From NCBI GenBank assembly GCA_965644295.1, contig CBFFRP010000532.1, positions 1-64,000 of the forward strand: a stretch of DNA of 64,000 nt, written 5' to 3'. Shown here piece by piece: positions 11,315 through 22,481 of this stretch. This stretch comes from Paraphysomonas bandaiensis (taxonomy: Eukaryota > Chrysophyceae). The first letter of the stretch is position 1; each line of letters opens with the position of its first letter. The notes below the pieces were generated by a model, which was not told the DNA's origin, did no database searches, and saw only the letters and a list, made by a program, of their open reading frames with translations. The position numbers were made by a program, and so were the translations under genes.

Positions 11315-13277
11315 ATGTCCGAGACAGAGCCCGATAAGGATTCTCTTCTTGAGGCTGTGGAGGCACAGCTCGAGTGTCAGATATGTTTGTCCTTGATATG
11401 TGAGCCTGTAAGCCCACTACATATATGCGGTATACGTCTCATAATGCGGGTTTATTAAGATAACTATACAGTGTGGACACAGCTTCTGTCGCACATGTCT
11501 GGTGAACACTCTCAGACGATCCAAGAAGCAGTGCGTAACATGCAGATCTCCCTGTCATATTAGTCCGGAAATATGCAGTGAGGTGAATTGTGTACATCAT
11601 CACACGATTCGTCTCTCTGAATGATACGTAGAATATAATGCTTAAGAGTGCGGCGCAGCTCCTTAATCCCACCCTCTACGCATCTAGGCTGCAAGAAGTA
11701 GCTCAGGAGAAAGCATTGTGGGAAACTGTGTTGCCTGTGTTTTTTTATATTTCAGTTATGTTTCCTGGTGAATTATTGCATCTTCATTTATTTGAGCCGC
11801 GGTACAAGGTGATAACAAATTCTTGCGTTTCGTTGAATTTCATGGTACATTATATTACCTCTCTTATGTGTGCTGTGCGATTTCAGATCATGATGCAGCG
11901 TGTCATGGCAACGACAAGAAGGTTTGCCTACCTTTATGTCTCTCCTCATATGCCTGTTGAGCGAAGTATAGCCCTCATTGCAACTGTGCGTCACGCTGAT
12001 TTTTCTCCAGGTATATAGTTAGCCGAAATTTTGGATTCAGAGTAATGTTGGTAACATGTGCAGATGGTCGTTGTAACCTAGAGGCTGTGTTGGAGTTTCC
12101 TAGAAATAAAGTGACAGAGCTTTTCGGTTGGTGCTATCGGATATGTAAATGCGTATTGATCATAAACACATTGTAGAGGAGCCTGGCACGAACGGCTTAC
12201 ACTATGCAAGGCTGGAAACCTACGTGGACGATCCTATCACAAGTAGCAGCTTTAGTTCCACAGGACCTGAGCAGCCCACATATCATTCTCAACAGGCAAC
12301 ATCTAGATGTCCTCATTCCCCTACTTCCCAACTCGAACAGTCTACTATGTATGGGGATGGTATATCTAGGGGTGAAGGCCAAGTTGCTAATGGTCTACGT
12401 ATGGCAATGTTGCTGGCAAATGAAGCCATGAGTATTTTGCGGTAAGTGAAAGTCCTTTAAGGGTGTGGGCATATAATTTATCGAACGGGGTTAGCCTATC
12501 TTTTCCAAAAATTCATAATTCTTTTCAACAGGAGGTTGGACATGTCTTCTGCGTCTCGATCTTTCCTACCATTGCCACTTCTTCCTGAAGAGGTTAACGA
12601 TTCATCCCATCAATCAAGGGAAGCGATATTAGAACATCTCTCGTTGGCTATCGCAGGACGATGCCCGGTATCCAGTGGTGGGGAGAAAGCTTCTTATTTA
12701 CGCTCCAAGGTAGCACTTTATATTTCGGAAACTGATTTGGTGACATGCATGTAGAACACCGTGGAAAGACTTAGGTTCTGTATCCATCTTCTCACAAGGT
12801 AAGAGGGTGTGCTGTTTGCGTTCTAGATAGACATATTTTAGAGCACATTGTAGTGCATTATTTGTCTTATACTATGCATTGTTATGGTGTTATTCGTACA
12901 GATTAGAGGATCAGAGGACGAGTGGTATTGGAAGCATGTTGGGTCAGTCCGTGGGAAGTATCATAAGCTGGATATCAGGCCATACCCAACGTCATGGTGA
13001 TTATGAGGATGGTTCAAGTGATGACGAGAACGAGGAAAGGCATAACGAGTCTGCAGTACAAGATAGTACAGGCATTCAACACGACACAGAAGTAAGTTCA
13101 TCTACGAATGTTCCATACCTAGGAGAAATGAGGCATTCTACCAATGAATCTCCGGAACATACTCTGAATGCGTCGCAGAGTGATCAAGGAGATGCTATGA
13201 ACTGTGAATTATGGGATGACGATAGTGGACATGAGGGTAATGACGGCGATGAAGCTGTGATACCTGGAAATAACTGA
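11315..13277 (+). CDS. RING finger plus LON substrate-binding domain protein (LONRF-like E3 ligase)
   Basis: Nine exons encode 479 residues: 11315-11407, 11472-11591, 11632-11808, 11887-12010, 12064-12126, 12177-12441, 12532-12709, 12755-12798 and 12902-13277. Residues ~20-57 form a RING: C-Q-I-C, then C-G-H-S-F-C-R-T-C, then C-V-T-C. From residue ~106 a LON N-terminal (substrate-binding) domain follows, with M-F-P-G-E-L-L-H-L-H-L-F-E-P-R-Y-K, I-M-M-Q-R-V-M-A-T and a late helix N-T-V-E-R-L-R-F-C. RING plus LON occurs in LONRF-type ubiquitin ligases, so a protein-turnover role in cytosol or nucleus is likely. The last exon encodes an acidic, low-complexity tail of ~125 residues. As joined, the RING has only 7 residues between ligands 2 and 3, shorter than usual, so the exon 1/2 boundary is uncertain. 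Confidence 0.82.
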
Positions 13278-13744
13278 GAACAGTGTCTTCATGTGTTTAT
13301 ATGAAACTTGAAATATTCAGGGTGGTCATAGTAGCAGAGAGGCTCACCCTACATTACTTATCTGGCTTTTATGCGAGGAATACTTTTGGGGATAGAATGA
13401 GTACCTGGCTGTTATCAGGACTTTGTTAATGATGATATTTGCTTTCTATCAAACTTTAAAGAAATCGTAGTTTACTTTTCTCTCACATTGAACCAAGAAA
13501 TAATGATGCAATAAATTATTCACTATGCAGAATAATGTAAAATGCTTGTCAATTTAGTTAGCTACGTGGGCACACACTTTTACCCAATGTAGCTGTCCTA
13601 GCAAAAAGAACAATTTGCAGTCTATTTCTTCTCCCCAATTAAAAACCCTTCAAGGTAGTGTTCACAGCAGCAAGTAGTCTTTAGGAGAGAGTAGCTAAAG
13701 CACCGGATCCCCAGACGGTCATGAATCGCTCTCATAGATGCAAT

Positions 13745-14504
13745 CAGGGATTGGGGACAATATATTGTATTGCAATACATTGTACAATATATTGAAATAT
13801 ATTGCAAAATATATTGATTGGTGGACTGATCAAATATTCCATCAATAGTGTTTATGTTAAAAGAGCTCACAATACTATTGCAATATATTGCAATCAATAT
13901 TATGATAGTCATATAAGAGAAGATTCTCAACTGTAGGGTGCAAAATGGATATAAATAACCGAGAAATTGATTACAACATTACAAAGGATAATGAAGCTGA
14001 TGTTGACTTTGCAACTAAAAATCTTCAGTCAGCTCAAAAAATTAAGAAACGTACAGTCATTAACGGTTGTCTGGCTCTGGTATGTACTTCCAATACATGG
14101 GAACGTCTGTTCAGCACAGCTAAACATATTATATCAGTGTTGCGCAAAAGTATCCATCCTACTTAATATGCTGTTGTTTCTGGAAGCTATTCGACAGTTA
14201 TGGCCGGATACTAGCATATTTCAATTAATTCTGTGGATGAATATGGTGATGATGATGGCTCAGAGGATGAGTAGCTCTAAGCAGTAGTTGGTTTGGTTGT
14301 CATGTGATCTTAATGACTAATACTAAAAATGAAATCTACGGATGTGCTTACCTACTGATTAGTCATACTAATATATTGCAATACATTGACAATATATTGC
14401 AATATATTGTAATTGTATTGTAGGACCGGTTAAAAAAAATTATCAATACTATTGATGGAACGCTATCTAACAATAGTATTGCAATATATTGTTCCCTATC
14501 CCTG
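13745..14504 (+). mobile_element. hAT-type transposon (760 bp) with perfect 8-bp target duplication
   Basis: The left end starts cagggattggggacaatata at 13745. The reverse complement of the right end starts cagggatagggaacaatata at 14504, so the ~23-bp inverted repeats differ at two positions and begin with the hAT-like C-A-G-G-G. The flanks are identical, gatgcaat at 13737-13744 and 14505-14512. Both subterminal regions are packed with attgcaatatattg-like direct and inverted motifs. An internal fragment (13945-14287) retains the C-terminal part of a hAT transposase. The element cannot encode a full enzyme, so it would depend on one supplied elsewhere. Confidence 0.85.
13945..14287 (+). pseudogene. 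hAT transposase C-terminal fragment, frameshifted
   Basis: The first frame contains C-T-S-N-T-W-E-R-L-F-S-T-A-K-H-I-I, the conserved E-R-x-F-S-T-A block of hAT dimerization domains, and continues to R-K-S-I-H-P-T before a stop. The expected continuation, M-L-L-F-L-E-A-I-R-Q-L-W, is present but in another frame (from ~14169). A frameshift therefore separates the two halves. The zinc finger and catalytic domain are absent. Confidence 0.75.
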
Positions 14505-14840
14505 GATGCAATTATGCACACAATCAATGTCCCGAGCCAAGATAAAAAATGCAGTTTACGTGTGGCCAGACATAGATGGACTAACCATTATATTTCCAGT
14601 GTCTTGTTTCCATCAAAACAATTTCTCACGTTGTGTCGGTCATTGGCCACACAAGTACTGAATTATGTAAGCATCGATTACTCAAAGCAGACGCAGTGAG
14701 CAAGCATAATGTTGATATACCTGACATCTGTTGACTTATGATATTTGATCCGGTAAAAAAGTGAACATCTCCCGATGCTTAACTTCAACACGACTCAACC
14801 CCCCCAGGTGCCCAGGGCTGTCAAGGGCAAAAACATTATC

Positions 14841-15445
14841 TGCTTTCCACAAAACGCGTTTCATATATAGTCGAATCTATACACCCGCTAAAGGGTGCAG
14901 ATGCCAGTAATTGTGAGTCATTAATACCTAGAAGTCGCCCAGCACAGACCAGTGTAACTATAGGAAACTTGGGTCACGTGTGTCACGAACTTCTCTGGGA
15001 GGGACAACCTCTCGATATCTTTGTCCTCTCTGCAGAATGTCCTTAAAAAGGGGAATTTTCCGAATTTTTGTGTGTTTATGTTTTTTTGTGTAAAATACTC
15101 CACTGTCTTTCGGTTACATTGCTAAAACACAAAAATAAAACTGATGCTCTGTATTTGATGATGCATATGGTGTACTTCTGTTGTGTAGATATCTGTATAT
15201 GTAGTATACAGCACCAGCTTGTGGAGAGTGTTTCAGTGAGTGGCAGCAGCATATTGGAGTAGAGTGTTATGATACATAGCCCACCGACATCCAATCTTAT
15301 CATTTTCTTTCCATCACAGCTACACTCTGCTTCTATATTGTTTATCTAGAAGTCGGAGTGGTTGATTTCTTAGTCCATAGGATAATATTAAACATATATT
15401 ATATCGAAAGATCTCCCATCGTGCCGGTATCTATTTAGTGCAGAA
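14841..15445. other. Intergenic; no supported gene
   Basis: I see only short frames with no domain. This segment is the 5' region of the zinc-finger gene starting at 15446. No clear promoter element could be assigned. Confidence 0.4.
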
Positions 15446-16903
15446 ATGGGGGCTGGGAATAGTAATTTGACGTCACTTCAAGGAAGTGAGCTGGCGAGAG
15501 TTATGAAAGAAGAATACAACAAGTGTATTGCGGCTGGAATGAGCGAGGAGCAGCAACAGGCGGTGTTGGTGAAGAAGTATGAAGAAGCTTTGAAGGATGT
15601 AACCTACAAGCCCTTGAAAATTGTAACGGCAAATTCAAGGCGGCTAAATCGAGGTGTTTCTAAAGATGAGCATGGAATAACAAAACACACGAAAGGCCGG
15701 AGGCGATCGTTTGAAAAACCTAGAGCTCCTTCGAGCTCGACGCCCACGAAGAGGAAGAGTTTTGATAAAACAGACAAGAAAGAATCTAAAGAGATGGTTG
15801 AATCGCAATCTTTACCGACTTTAGAGGCCACGACAGTGATAGAAGAACCCCCACCTAATGGTAAGGAATTGTAGTCTCTGACAGTTGAGCTAACACACCA
15901 CGTAGTTGATACTTGGGACTCGGTGAATGGACAACCCTCGTGCTTGATATGTGGAATGGTTTTTGCTACTCCACAGAAACTCACAACACATACAAAGTTT
16001 TCGGTATAATGTGCTATTCGTTAATGATTTTCTCTCACACTTCCTCTCTGCCAGTCTTTACATGCGTCGAACCTAAAGAAATTGGAGAAGGCTAATACCG
16101 AAGAAGAAGAAGAAAAGACTGTCCCTGTTACGCCAACATCACAGGAACCTACGTCAAGGTGTAAAGTGATGTATACGGGGACGAAATTTTTTTGGAAGAC
16201 ACAGGACAATTTCGATATTCACATATATCTGCACAAAGATGCGAAGTGTATCGAGGTGATTGCTTATGAAGGTAAAGCAAACACGGAGCTTCCTAGAATA
16301 TACCTCAACGAAGAGCTTGTCGTATCTCTAGTTGGAACCGAAGCTATCATGGAACGGGTGAAAGAACTTCAGAAAGACGCATCAAGTAAGCGGTTCAAAG
16401 AGGCACTGCCGCCTGAGCACATATTATTCGAGGAGGAGAAACGTATCGCTGTGTCATCTCATATTGTCTCTCATCTGCAAGCTGGACCTGAAAACTCCAG
16501 GAAGTCGATCTACAATAAGAGTCTTCGCTATGTTCCTAAGTCAGAGGTTGTAGATGGAGAGGGAGGGAATTCTCCAGTGTATGAAACTAAGCCAGAGAGC
16601 GTGATTCCTGTCTTTATTAAACGCCGCCGTCATTCTAGTGAGGAGGAGATCAAGGAAACTCTAGATGACTTAAGCTCAATGCAGAGTGACATCCGGCAGA
16701 TGACACAAAAGGCTGAGCGTTTAGCTAACCTTGTGTCAAGTGGCGCGAAGACATTCAGTAGTTTGGGCACCAAGCGCAAGGAAAGACTGGAGAAATATTC
16801 AGCCGCGAAAAGGCGATGGCTGTGGGCTATTGATCTGGTGCTTTTGCAGAACAGAGTGGCGGTGACAAAGAGAGTGCTGGACTCATATGGGGGGAAGTAT
16901 TAA
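15446..16903 (+). CDS. Conserved-looking C2H2 zinc-finger protein with putative N-myristoylation signal
   Basis: Three exons (15446-15860, 15906-16003, 16055-16903) encode 453 residues. The N terminus M-G-A-G-N-S-N fits the myristoylation pattern (Gly2, Ser6). Residues ~60-135 are basic and low in complexity. Joining exons 2 and 3 gives one zinc-finger-like unit, C-L-I-C-G-M-V-F-A-T ... L-T-T-H-T-K-F-S-S-L-H, with His spacing of six, as in some unusual C2H2 types. A folded-looking domain follows (K-F-F-W-K-T-Q-D-N-F-D-I-H-I-Y-L-H). The C-terminal ~130 residues are predicted helical or coiled-coil and rich in Lys, Arg and Glu. I do not recognise the family. Lipid anchorage together with a zinc finger suggests a membrane-associated scaffold, but this is inference. 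Confidence 0.75.
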
Positions 16904-18380
16904 TTCTTTGGGTCTTGACAGCGGCGAATGGGAGTAATCTTTGTTGGTTTTAATATGTACTTTTGACATGAATAATTCTAGAGATGCTGACCGCGTGTCG
17001 TATTACTTCTGCAGGAATATCCGGATTTGTATTTAGGATGTGTCTGCTATATACAGTCGGTTTTTATTTCCATGTGTACTTTTTAATGAGTTATGCACGA
17101 TTGCAATGTTGTCAAATTGTTTTGCTAGTTATGTTGCTGTATAGTAGACAGGGTGTGTTTAATCATTGGAGTTCTTAATTTAGTACGTTGACCCCAGGTA
17201 GCATGATAAGTACAACAACGCGATAACTAATAATGGTATAATAGACGAAATGTGGCGATTGTTGTGAATTTTTCATCCAGCGACGTATATTGAATTCATG
17301 TAAGTTACCAATTGAAACCAAATCGTTGTGCTATCTATATGCCAAGTTATAAAGTAAGCTTTCACCTGCTAAGTTCATAGTGCGTGCATTGATCAAGATC
17401 ACATTATCCTACACGAAATAGTAATTTTGATGTGGCAGCAAACTCCATCTCTTTAATCGTGCTTTTTCATGATAGTTTTGACGAAGTAGGTATATTGCTT
17501 GCAAGTTTATAATGGTGTAAGGAGTAGTGTTGCCCTTCGTATTAATAGCTACTAAAATATTTCTGCTTTCTCTTACTAAATTTCTCATTATTAGTGATTT
17601 AGTACATGCACAGTTGTAGTAAGCATCCAGTGGCAATCCGTCACGCAACTAAAAAGAATACTATTGTATATTATAAAAGAATCGAAATCCGTATAGCGGA
17701 CGCCCTATCCTTGAAGTATCGCTAAACGGCGGCAGTATGATACGGCAAGACACTGACTTACTATGTGGTGTATTTACCAGATATAAGTGTACTTCTGCAC
17801 GTGGGGTTGATATCAGATATGACCGCAGGCGGCGTATTACATACACACATCAAAGGTCTCTTCGAGCTCATATCCGAACTCTACTCACATATCCTGCAGA
17901 GAATAAATATCACGTGGATAGCATTCCACAACAACTCCCATATCTGCCCTGTGTGGTGTACGTATACCGTATATGGTTGCTACAGCACTACGATCTCTAG
18001 ATCTTCTTGAAGATTGAACAACGGAATATTCTTACGACCAAAACATAAACTTCACTTCACTTCACAACGAAACGCATGACTAAAAAAAGATATTTTTTTG
18101 AGCTGTTGCACATACTCCCACACAGCCAGAACAGCGCTCTTTCATATACGTCAGTGTGGACATTGTGAACATGAAATCATATGAAGATATACTTAACTTT
18201 GTCCTGTTAATACTGGAGGAGATATATCTGGTTTCAGTGGCCTGTCTGTCTATTATCGTGATGTATGGTCATCAGGGCGTAGGAATGGTATTTTAGAACA
18301 AGAAGCTAAAGTTCTTTGAATTCGATTACTTGACGAAGTGTTCTGAAGTGAAGTGAAGTGAAGTGTACCGTATCGGTCTC
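16904..18380. other. Intergenic; no supported gene
   Basis: AT-rich sequence. Two overlapping plus-strand frames at 17737-18010 (87 and 81 codons) show no domain or splice context. An inverted repeat of acttcacttcac (18048-18066) and gaagtgaagtg (18342-18365) brackets the last ~300 bp before the EF-hand-like gene. Confidence 0.4.
18048..18365. repeat. Inverted repeat of (GAAGT)n type with ~275-bp spacer
   Basis: The left arm aacttcacttcacttcac (18048-18066) is the complement of the right arm gtgaagtgaagtgaagtg (18342-18365). The right arm ends about 15 bp before the first ATG of the next gene. The arms could pair in RNA or DNA. A function is not evident, and simple-sequence slippage could also have produced them. 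Confidence 0.6.
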
Positions 18381-19924
18381 ATGGTTCTGTGTTCGTTCAT
18401 ACATAACGTATACCGTCAAAGACCCGAACTATTAAAGTATAAGGCTGAATTTGAGTCTCTCGGATTAAAAGAATATGACATCGCCGTGCTGCATAATGTA
18501 TTCGTACATATGCTCACCGACAGTCCCGAACACCTACAGATACCCATTATGCTATCTCGTATGAACATCGAACCCTCACCTGTGTCATTTCGGGTGTTTA
18601 CTGCGTGGAAAAACTTAACGAATCAAGTGGATTTCAGAGAGTTTGTTTTGGGTGTGTGGAACATATGCACGCTCAGTCCTCACGCGCTGGGTATGTCCAC
18701 TCTCATTGACGTGTCCTGTAGTGGTTATTTAACGTGTATTAATGCAGTGTATTTTTCCTTTGATTTGCTGACACGTTATCGTGATGAAATACGAAGAAAC
18801 GACGTGAACTCCTTTATATATGAGCTCTACGGCAATCAACTGCAAGATAAGCAAACATTTGAAAGGTACGTGAACTGAAAGCTAAGATGTGGCAAGTGTC
18901 GTGGGTTCACCTCTTGATAAGTCACCAATGTACATGTACAACTTTTATTCAGCTATGTTGTTGTATTGACAGGGTATATAAAATGGTTGGCTTATGCCCT
19001 CTGCATGAGATGTTACCAGACGAATTTTATCAATTCTGCATCCGACATAAGACATTTATTAGTCCAGTGATTATTATTCAACAGAAGATGCGCAAACAAT
19101 GTGGTGGAAATATGCGATGGCAGCGATTAAGTAAATTCCGTATGTCTCGTGAAGGTGGCCGTAGAGTAGCCACAGTAAATGAGATTTTTTCGTGCCATAT
19201 ATCGATGGAGCAAGATGCTTTTAGTGAAGCACACATGGACAAAACCTCTCACGGTGTTTTAAATTATTCCCCTCAGCTAACACGGAAATTTCAACCACCT
19301 CGTTCATGTGGTATAGCCATTAGCTGTCATTCTCCAGTGATCACGATATCCAAGGCTCCTGCAGTAACTTCTGACATGCTGCACTTGGCTGTTCGCGCCG
19401 CTGCCAATTCTCGCTTGGATTCGACGCATTGCAAGCCTTATCCTCTCGAAAAAAGCCTTGAGAGCAACTCTAGCAGCCCATGTTTTCGTCTTCCTCCTTT
19501 GCCAAACACAGCATCAAAGTCGTCGATATCGCGCGAAACTCTGAGTTCTCGAGAATCCCGTGTCGTTCATCTGTCCTCCAAAGAGCCCCATCAGTCTGAA
19601 GTGTGTCTTACAATTCTAAATATGAAACAGAACATTGCTTTCGACAGAAATAATAGGGAAAATACTCTCTCTGACCAGTATTTATATGCTGCGTCCAATG
19701 TGTCCAGTTTAACGGACTTTTCTTTTAACGGGTCCCACAACGAGTCATTTCAAGGGTCTGTTCCTTCTTCTTCGCCGTCCCGATCGATTATACAAATATC
19801 TAAGTTACCTAGAATGAAATCTATTCCAATGGATCCAGGATATGCAAGTAATTCACCGGGAAGTATTCTGAGGTTGAGACGCATCAAAATCGCGCCCTTG
19901 CGCAATGATGACTGTGGTGTTTAG
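18381..19924 (+). CDS. Degenerate EF-hand/calcineurin-B-like protein with long Ser-rich tail
   Basis: Exons 18381-18690, 18748-18865 and 18973-19924 encode 459 residues. The first ~200 have EF-hand-like layout: V-D-F-R-E-F-V-L-G-V-W, then V-Y-F-S-F-D-L-L-T-R-Y-R-D-E, resembling F-x-x-Y-D-x-x-x-x-x-x-I. The acidic loop residues needed for calcium are mostly missing. A segment with F-I-S-P-V-I-I-I-Q-Q-K-M-R and M-R-W-Q-R-L follows; a helix of the form P-x-x-x-x-Q-x-x-L-R ... F-W-x-x-L closes similar protist EF-hand proteins. The C-terminal ~240 residues are Ser-rich and probably disordered. The start is the first ATG in frame but could lie in an upstream exon. The function is unknown. Confidence 0.65.
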
Positions 19925-21244
19925 AGTATGAAACATTACTCTTCGATTATTATCTGATTATTACCCTAGAGGTATACATAGGGTCACTATGTAGAATTGT
20001 ATGCGCTGGGATATTTCTGGGATATAGCGCTCTACTGTATCATATTCTTGCTTACATATTGATGATGTAATTCGTATTATTATATTTAATGCACTATATA
20101 TATTGGTATGTTTCTCCTGACAAGAGTTTTTCTGATAAGATACTCAGTTAGTTGAGTTTTACTAATTACTGATGAGTTTTATTGCGATAAGTATTGGTTA
20201 ACGCTGTCATATGTTAACCTTCAGGTTTTTATAATTATCATATTTTCAGAACTTGTAGATATTGATAATATTAAAAGTTGATAATATCACAGAAATGTTG
20301 ACCCACAGGCTTTTATTACTATTCATTATTACTTAGCAGACATTATATGCGGCGCACTCTTTGTACTATATACACTGCCTCATTCACATGAAGTACTAAT
20401 AGGAACAGAGCATGATTGCGGAGTGTCATTATTCGTTATTAAACCTACTAAATATTCCATTTATTCCTCCTACTAAGCTAAAAGTAGTAGTTGAACCTAC
20501 TAAATATTTCAGATATTCCTAAGTTAAGAATTTTATTCGATCCTACTAAATTTTAAATTTAAATACGACTCAACGGACTGCCCTTTTAAGTTTGTAGGAG
20601 AAGCTGAAAAATTTAGTGGGTAAGAATGGCACTCTTTAGTTTAGTAGAAACAAATAGAAAATGGAGTTATCTACGGACACAATCAATATGTCGAAAAAGA
20701 GGCTGGGATATAGTAAATTTAAATTAAATGGAATCCATTTAATATGGAAAAATCGTAGCGATGTATACCCGCCGCCAAGTTTTTGACATGTTAGACGGTC
20801 AAAGCAGAGTGACAACTCTGAAAAATATTTATTTATTATATCAATGACACAACTGGAAAATATACTATGGTAGGGCGTAAATTTCGTGAATGGTATTGTT
20901 GAAAGGTGGGGTCTTCATCGCGGACATAATCTTATAGTCCGCTCTATACACTCTACTTTTTCTTATATACCTCCATACGTTAAACTCTAAATACTTCGCC
21001 ACAGGATTAGTATTGTAATCATTCTATAAATATTGTACTCAAACAACGTCAACAAGATACAGATATGTCTTATACCTTATGCACGGCATGATTCTTACAC
21101 CACATACAGTCTCCCTTATTGTAGTCATCAGGAATTCTCGCGTTTCTGACACGTCGAAGTTTTTCTTCCTTAGATAAGCGCCATGACAGCGGGTGTTGTA
21201 TCATACGTGTTAACGCCCAACTACTATTAGCTAGTCCATACATA
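19925..21244. other. Intergenic, very AT-rich; imperfect repeats
   Basis: No reading frame of note. The motif cctactaaat recurs at about 20449, 20503 and 20553 with similar flanks, an imperfect tandem repeat of ~50-55 bp. The region separates the EF-hand-like gene from the 3' end of the sulfotransferase gene on the other strand. Confidence 0.45.
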
Positions 21245-21956
21245 TTACATACACCATCTCAAAAGTTCAGCGTACGTACTGTATTTATCGATTCCTAATC
21301 GACGACTAAGTAGAGCGGAGTGCGATGATAATTTTTCGAAATTGCCAACAAAATTAAAAAGTGGCCAAAATTTATTCAGACCTACGAGGTGATAAATATG
21401 ACGCATGAGCATAGTATAGGTCAGCGTACCACAGAATGATATCTGGGGATCCCAGTGAATGTTTCGTATTCCTCTGGGTGCTAGCGCACTGCGCCAAAAA
21501 TCGGTCCATGTTGAATTGAGGTGCCTCTTGGCTAACAGTATTTTATAAAACTTCTTGGAATCTCTGGAGGCAACTAAGTGTAAGTATGCAGAGAGCAACC
21601 TATATATATGAAGCATTACAATTGAACTTTTACTGCTACGATGAGCACAGAAAACCGTTTAGCAGGGTCGCGGAAGAACACAGCTTTCGTCCACGAGTCA
21701 TCATGTAATATTTCTTCTACGGTTTTCATATCCATATCTATTAACCGGGTGCGATTGGGAACATGATAAGGTGGCAAAAACCAAAGTTCATCTCCAGCCA
21801 TTCGTTGAAACAACTACATCAAACTTACTGACATAACTTCTAAAAAGTAACAGTTTCCACCTGCCGATACTGAGTGGAGGCTACTTTCTCAATCGGACAA
21901 AAGATAAACTTGTGTTCGACATTTACTAACAAGTGTCCCAGGTGTCTGGGAACCAT
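21245..21956 (-). CDS. Small sulfotransferase (carbohydrate sulfotransferase-like)
   Basis: Minus-strand exons 21861-21956, 21656-21813 and 21245-21599 encode 202 residues. Both cofactor (PAPS) motifs appear only after splicing. The 5'-phosphosulfate loop is F-I-F-C-P-I-E-K-V-A-S-T-Q-Y (residues ~17-30). The 3'-phosphate motif is F-F-R-D-P-A-K-R-L-L-S-A-Y (~78-90), rebuilt across a 56-bp intron. Later H-W-D-P-Q and L-L-S-R-R-L-G also fit the Sulfotransfer_2 family, which transfers sulfate to glycans in the Golgi. No signal anchor is seen before the chosen ATG, and 202 residues is short for the family, so an upstream exon encoding a membrane anchor is likely missing from this model. The gene is divergent from the SGNH gene at 22482. 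Confidence 0.8.
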
Positions 21957-22481
21957 ATCATGTGGCTTGACAGGGATACGTATCTACAGTATATATGAAT
22001 ACTATGTTAGCTAAACTTCATATCCACCTTCCCGTTTGTTACAGGCGACACTGTGAGCTCACAGCAGCACACAGAGAGGTGTAGCAACAGTAGAAGCCAC
22101 ACCTCCCGCCTCATATGCACTATCCGACCTTACGGGTTACAAGATGCACAACTCGATATCATACGGCATCAAACTGTTGTGATAGTAAAGTGAACTGATC
22201 ACACTGTCAGTGTGGTCTAGAGCCTCAACAGCATAGATATGTACTCTGTATATGTGTCATGTTGTACACCGTAGTGACTGTTAGGGTACACCGTAGAGCA
22301 GTACAGCCTCGCATTGCAGATCTCATACGCCAGAAGCGTATTCTTAGTGCTGTATTCTGCTGTATCAGATTGGGTTCATTGTACGTCGTAGTTGTGTATG
22401 TTATTGACAGCAGGGTTCATGGAGATGCAGCAGTGCTGTGGATACTGCTGACTGTTATTGCATCTGTAGATCATTCTTAGC
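21957..22481. other. Divergent intergenic region between sulfotransferase and SGNH genes
   Basis: About 525 bp separates the two start codons, which face away from each other. It may act as a shared promoter and may also contain an unseen 5' exon of the sulfotransferase. I see no recognisable element. Confidence 0.4.

Larger units (their letters stand above)
13557..14840. repeat. Dispersed repeat family B, copy 1, interrupted by a hAT element
   Basis: Bases 13557-13744 match 37640-37890 and, in part, 53080-53250. Shared stretches include ttcaaggt-gtgttcacagcag, caccgg-tcc and a Tctca...gatgcaat segment. The match resumes directly after the hAT element at 14505. Further right, 14636-14780 resembles 38268-38410, including gtcattggccacacaa, gagcaagca and atgttgatatacctgacat. 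The copy is older than the transposon inside it. Its boundaries are approximate. Confidence 0.65.

Noticed and set aside
13761-14495. CRISPR-like or centromere-like array from the repeated attgcaatatattg motifs
   Set aside because: The motifs are irregularly spaced and lie only in the subterminal parts of the hAT element, where such repeats are expected.
17737-18010. Overlapping 87- and 81-codon frames as a small gene
   Set aside because: No recognisable domain or regulatory context; the two frames overlap out of phase and neither is convincing.
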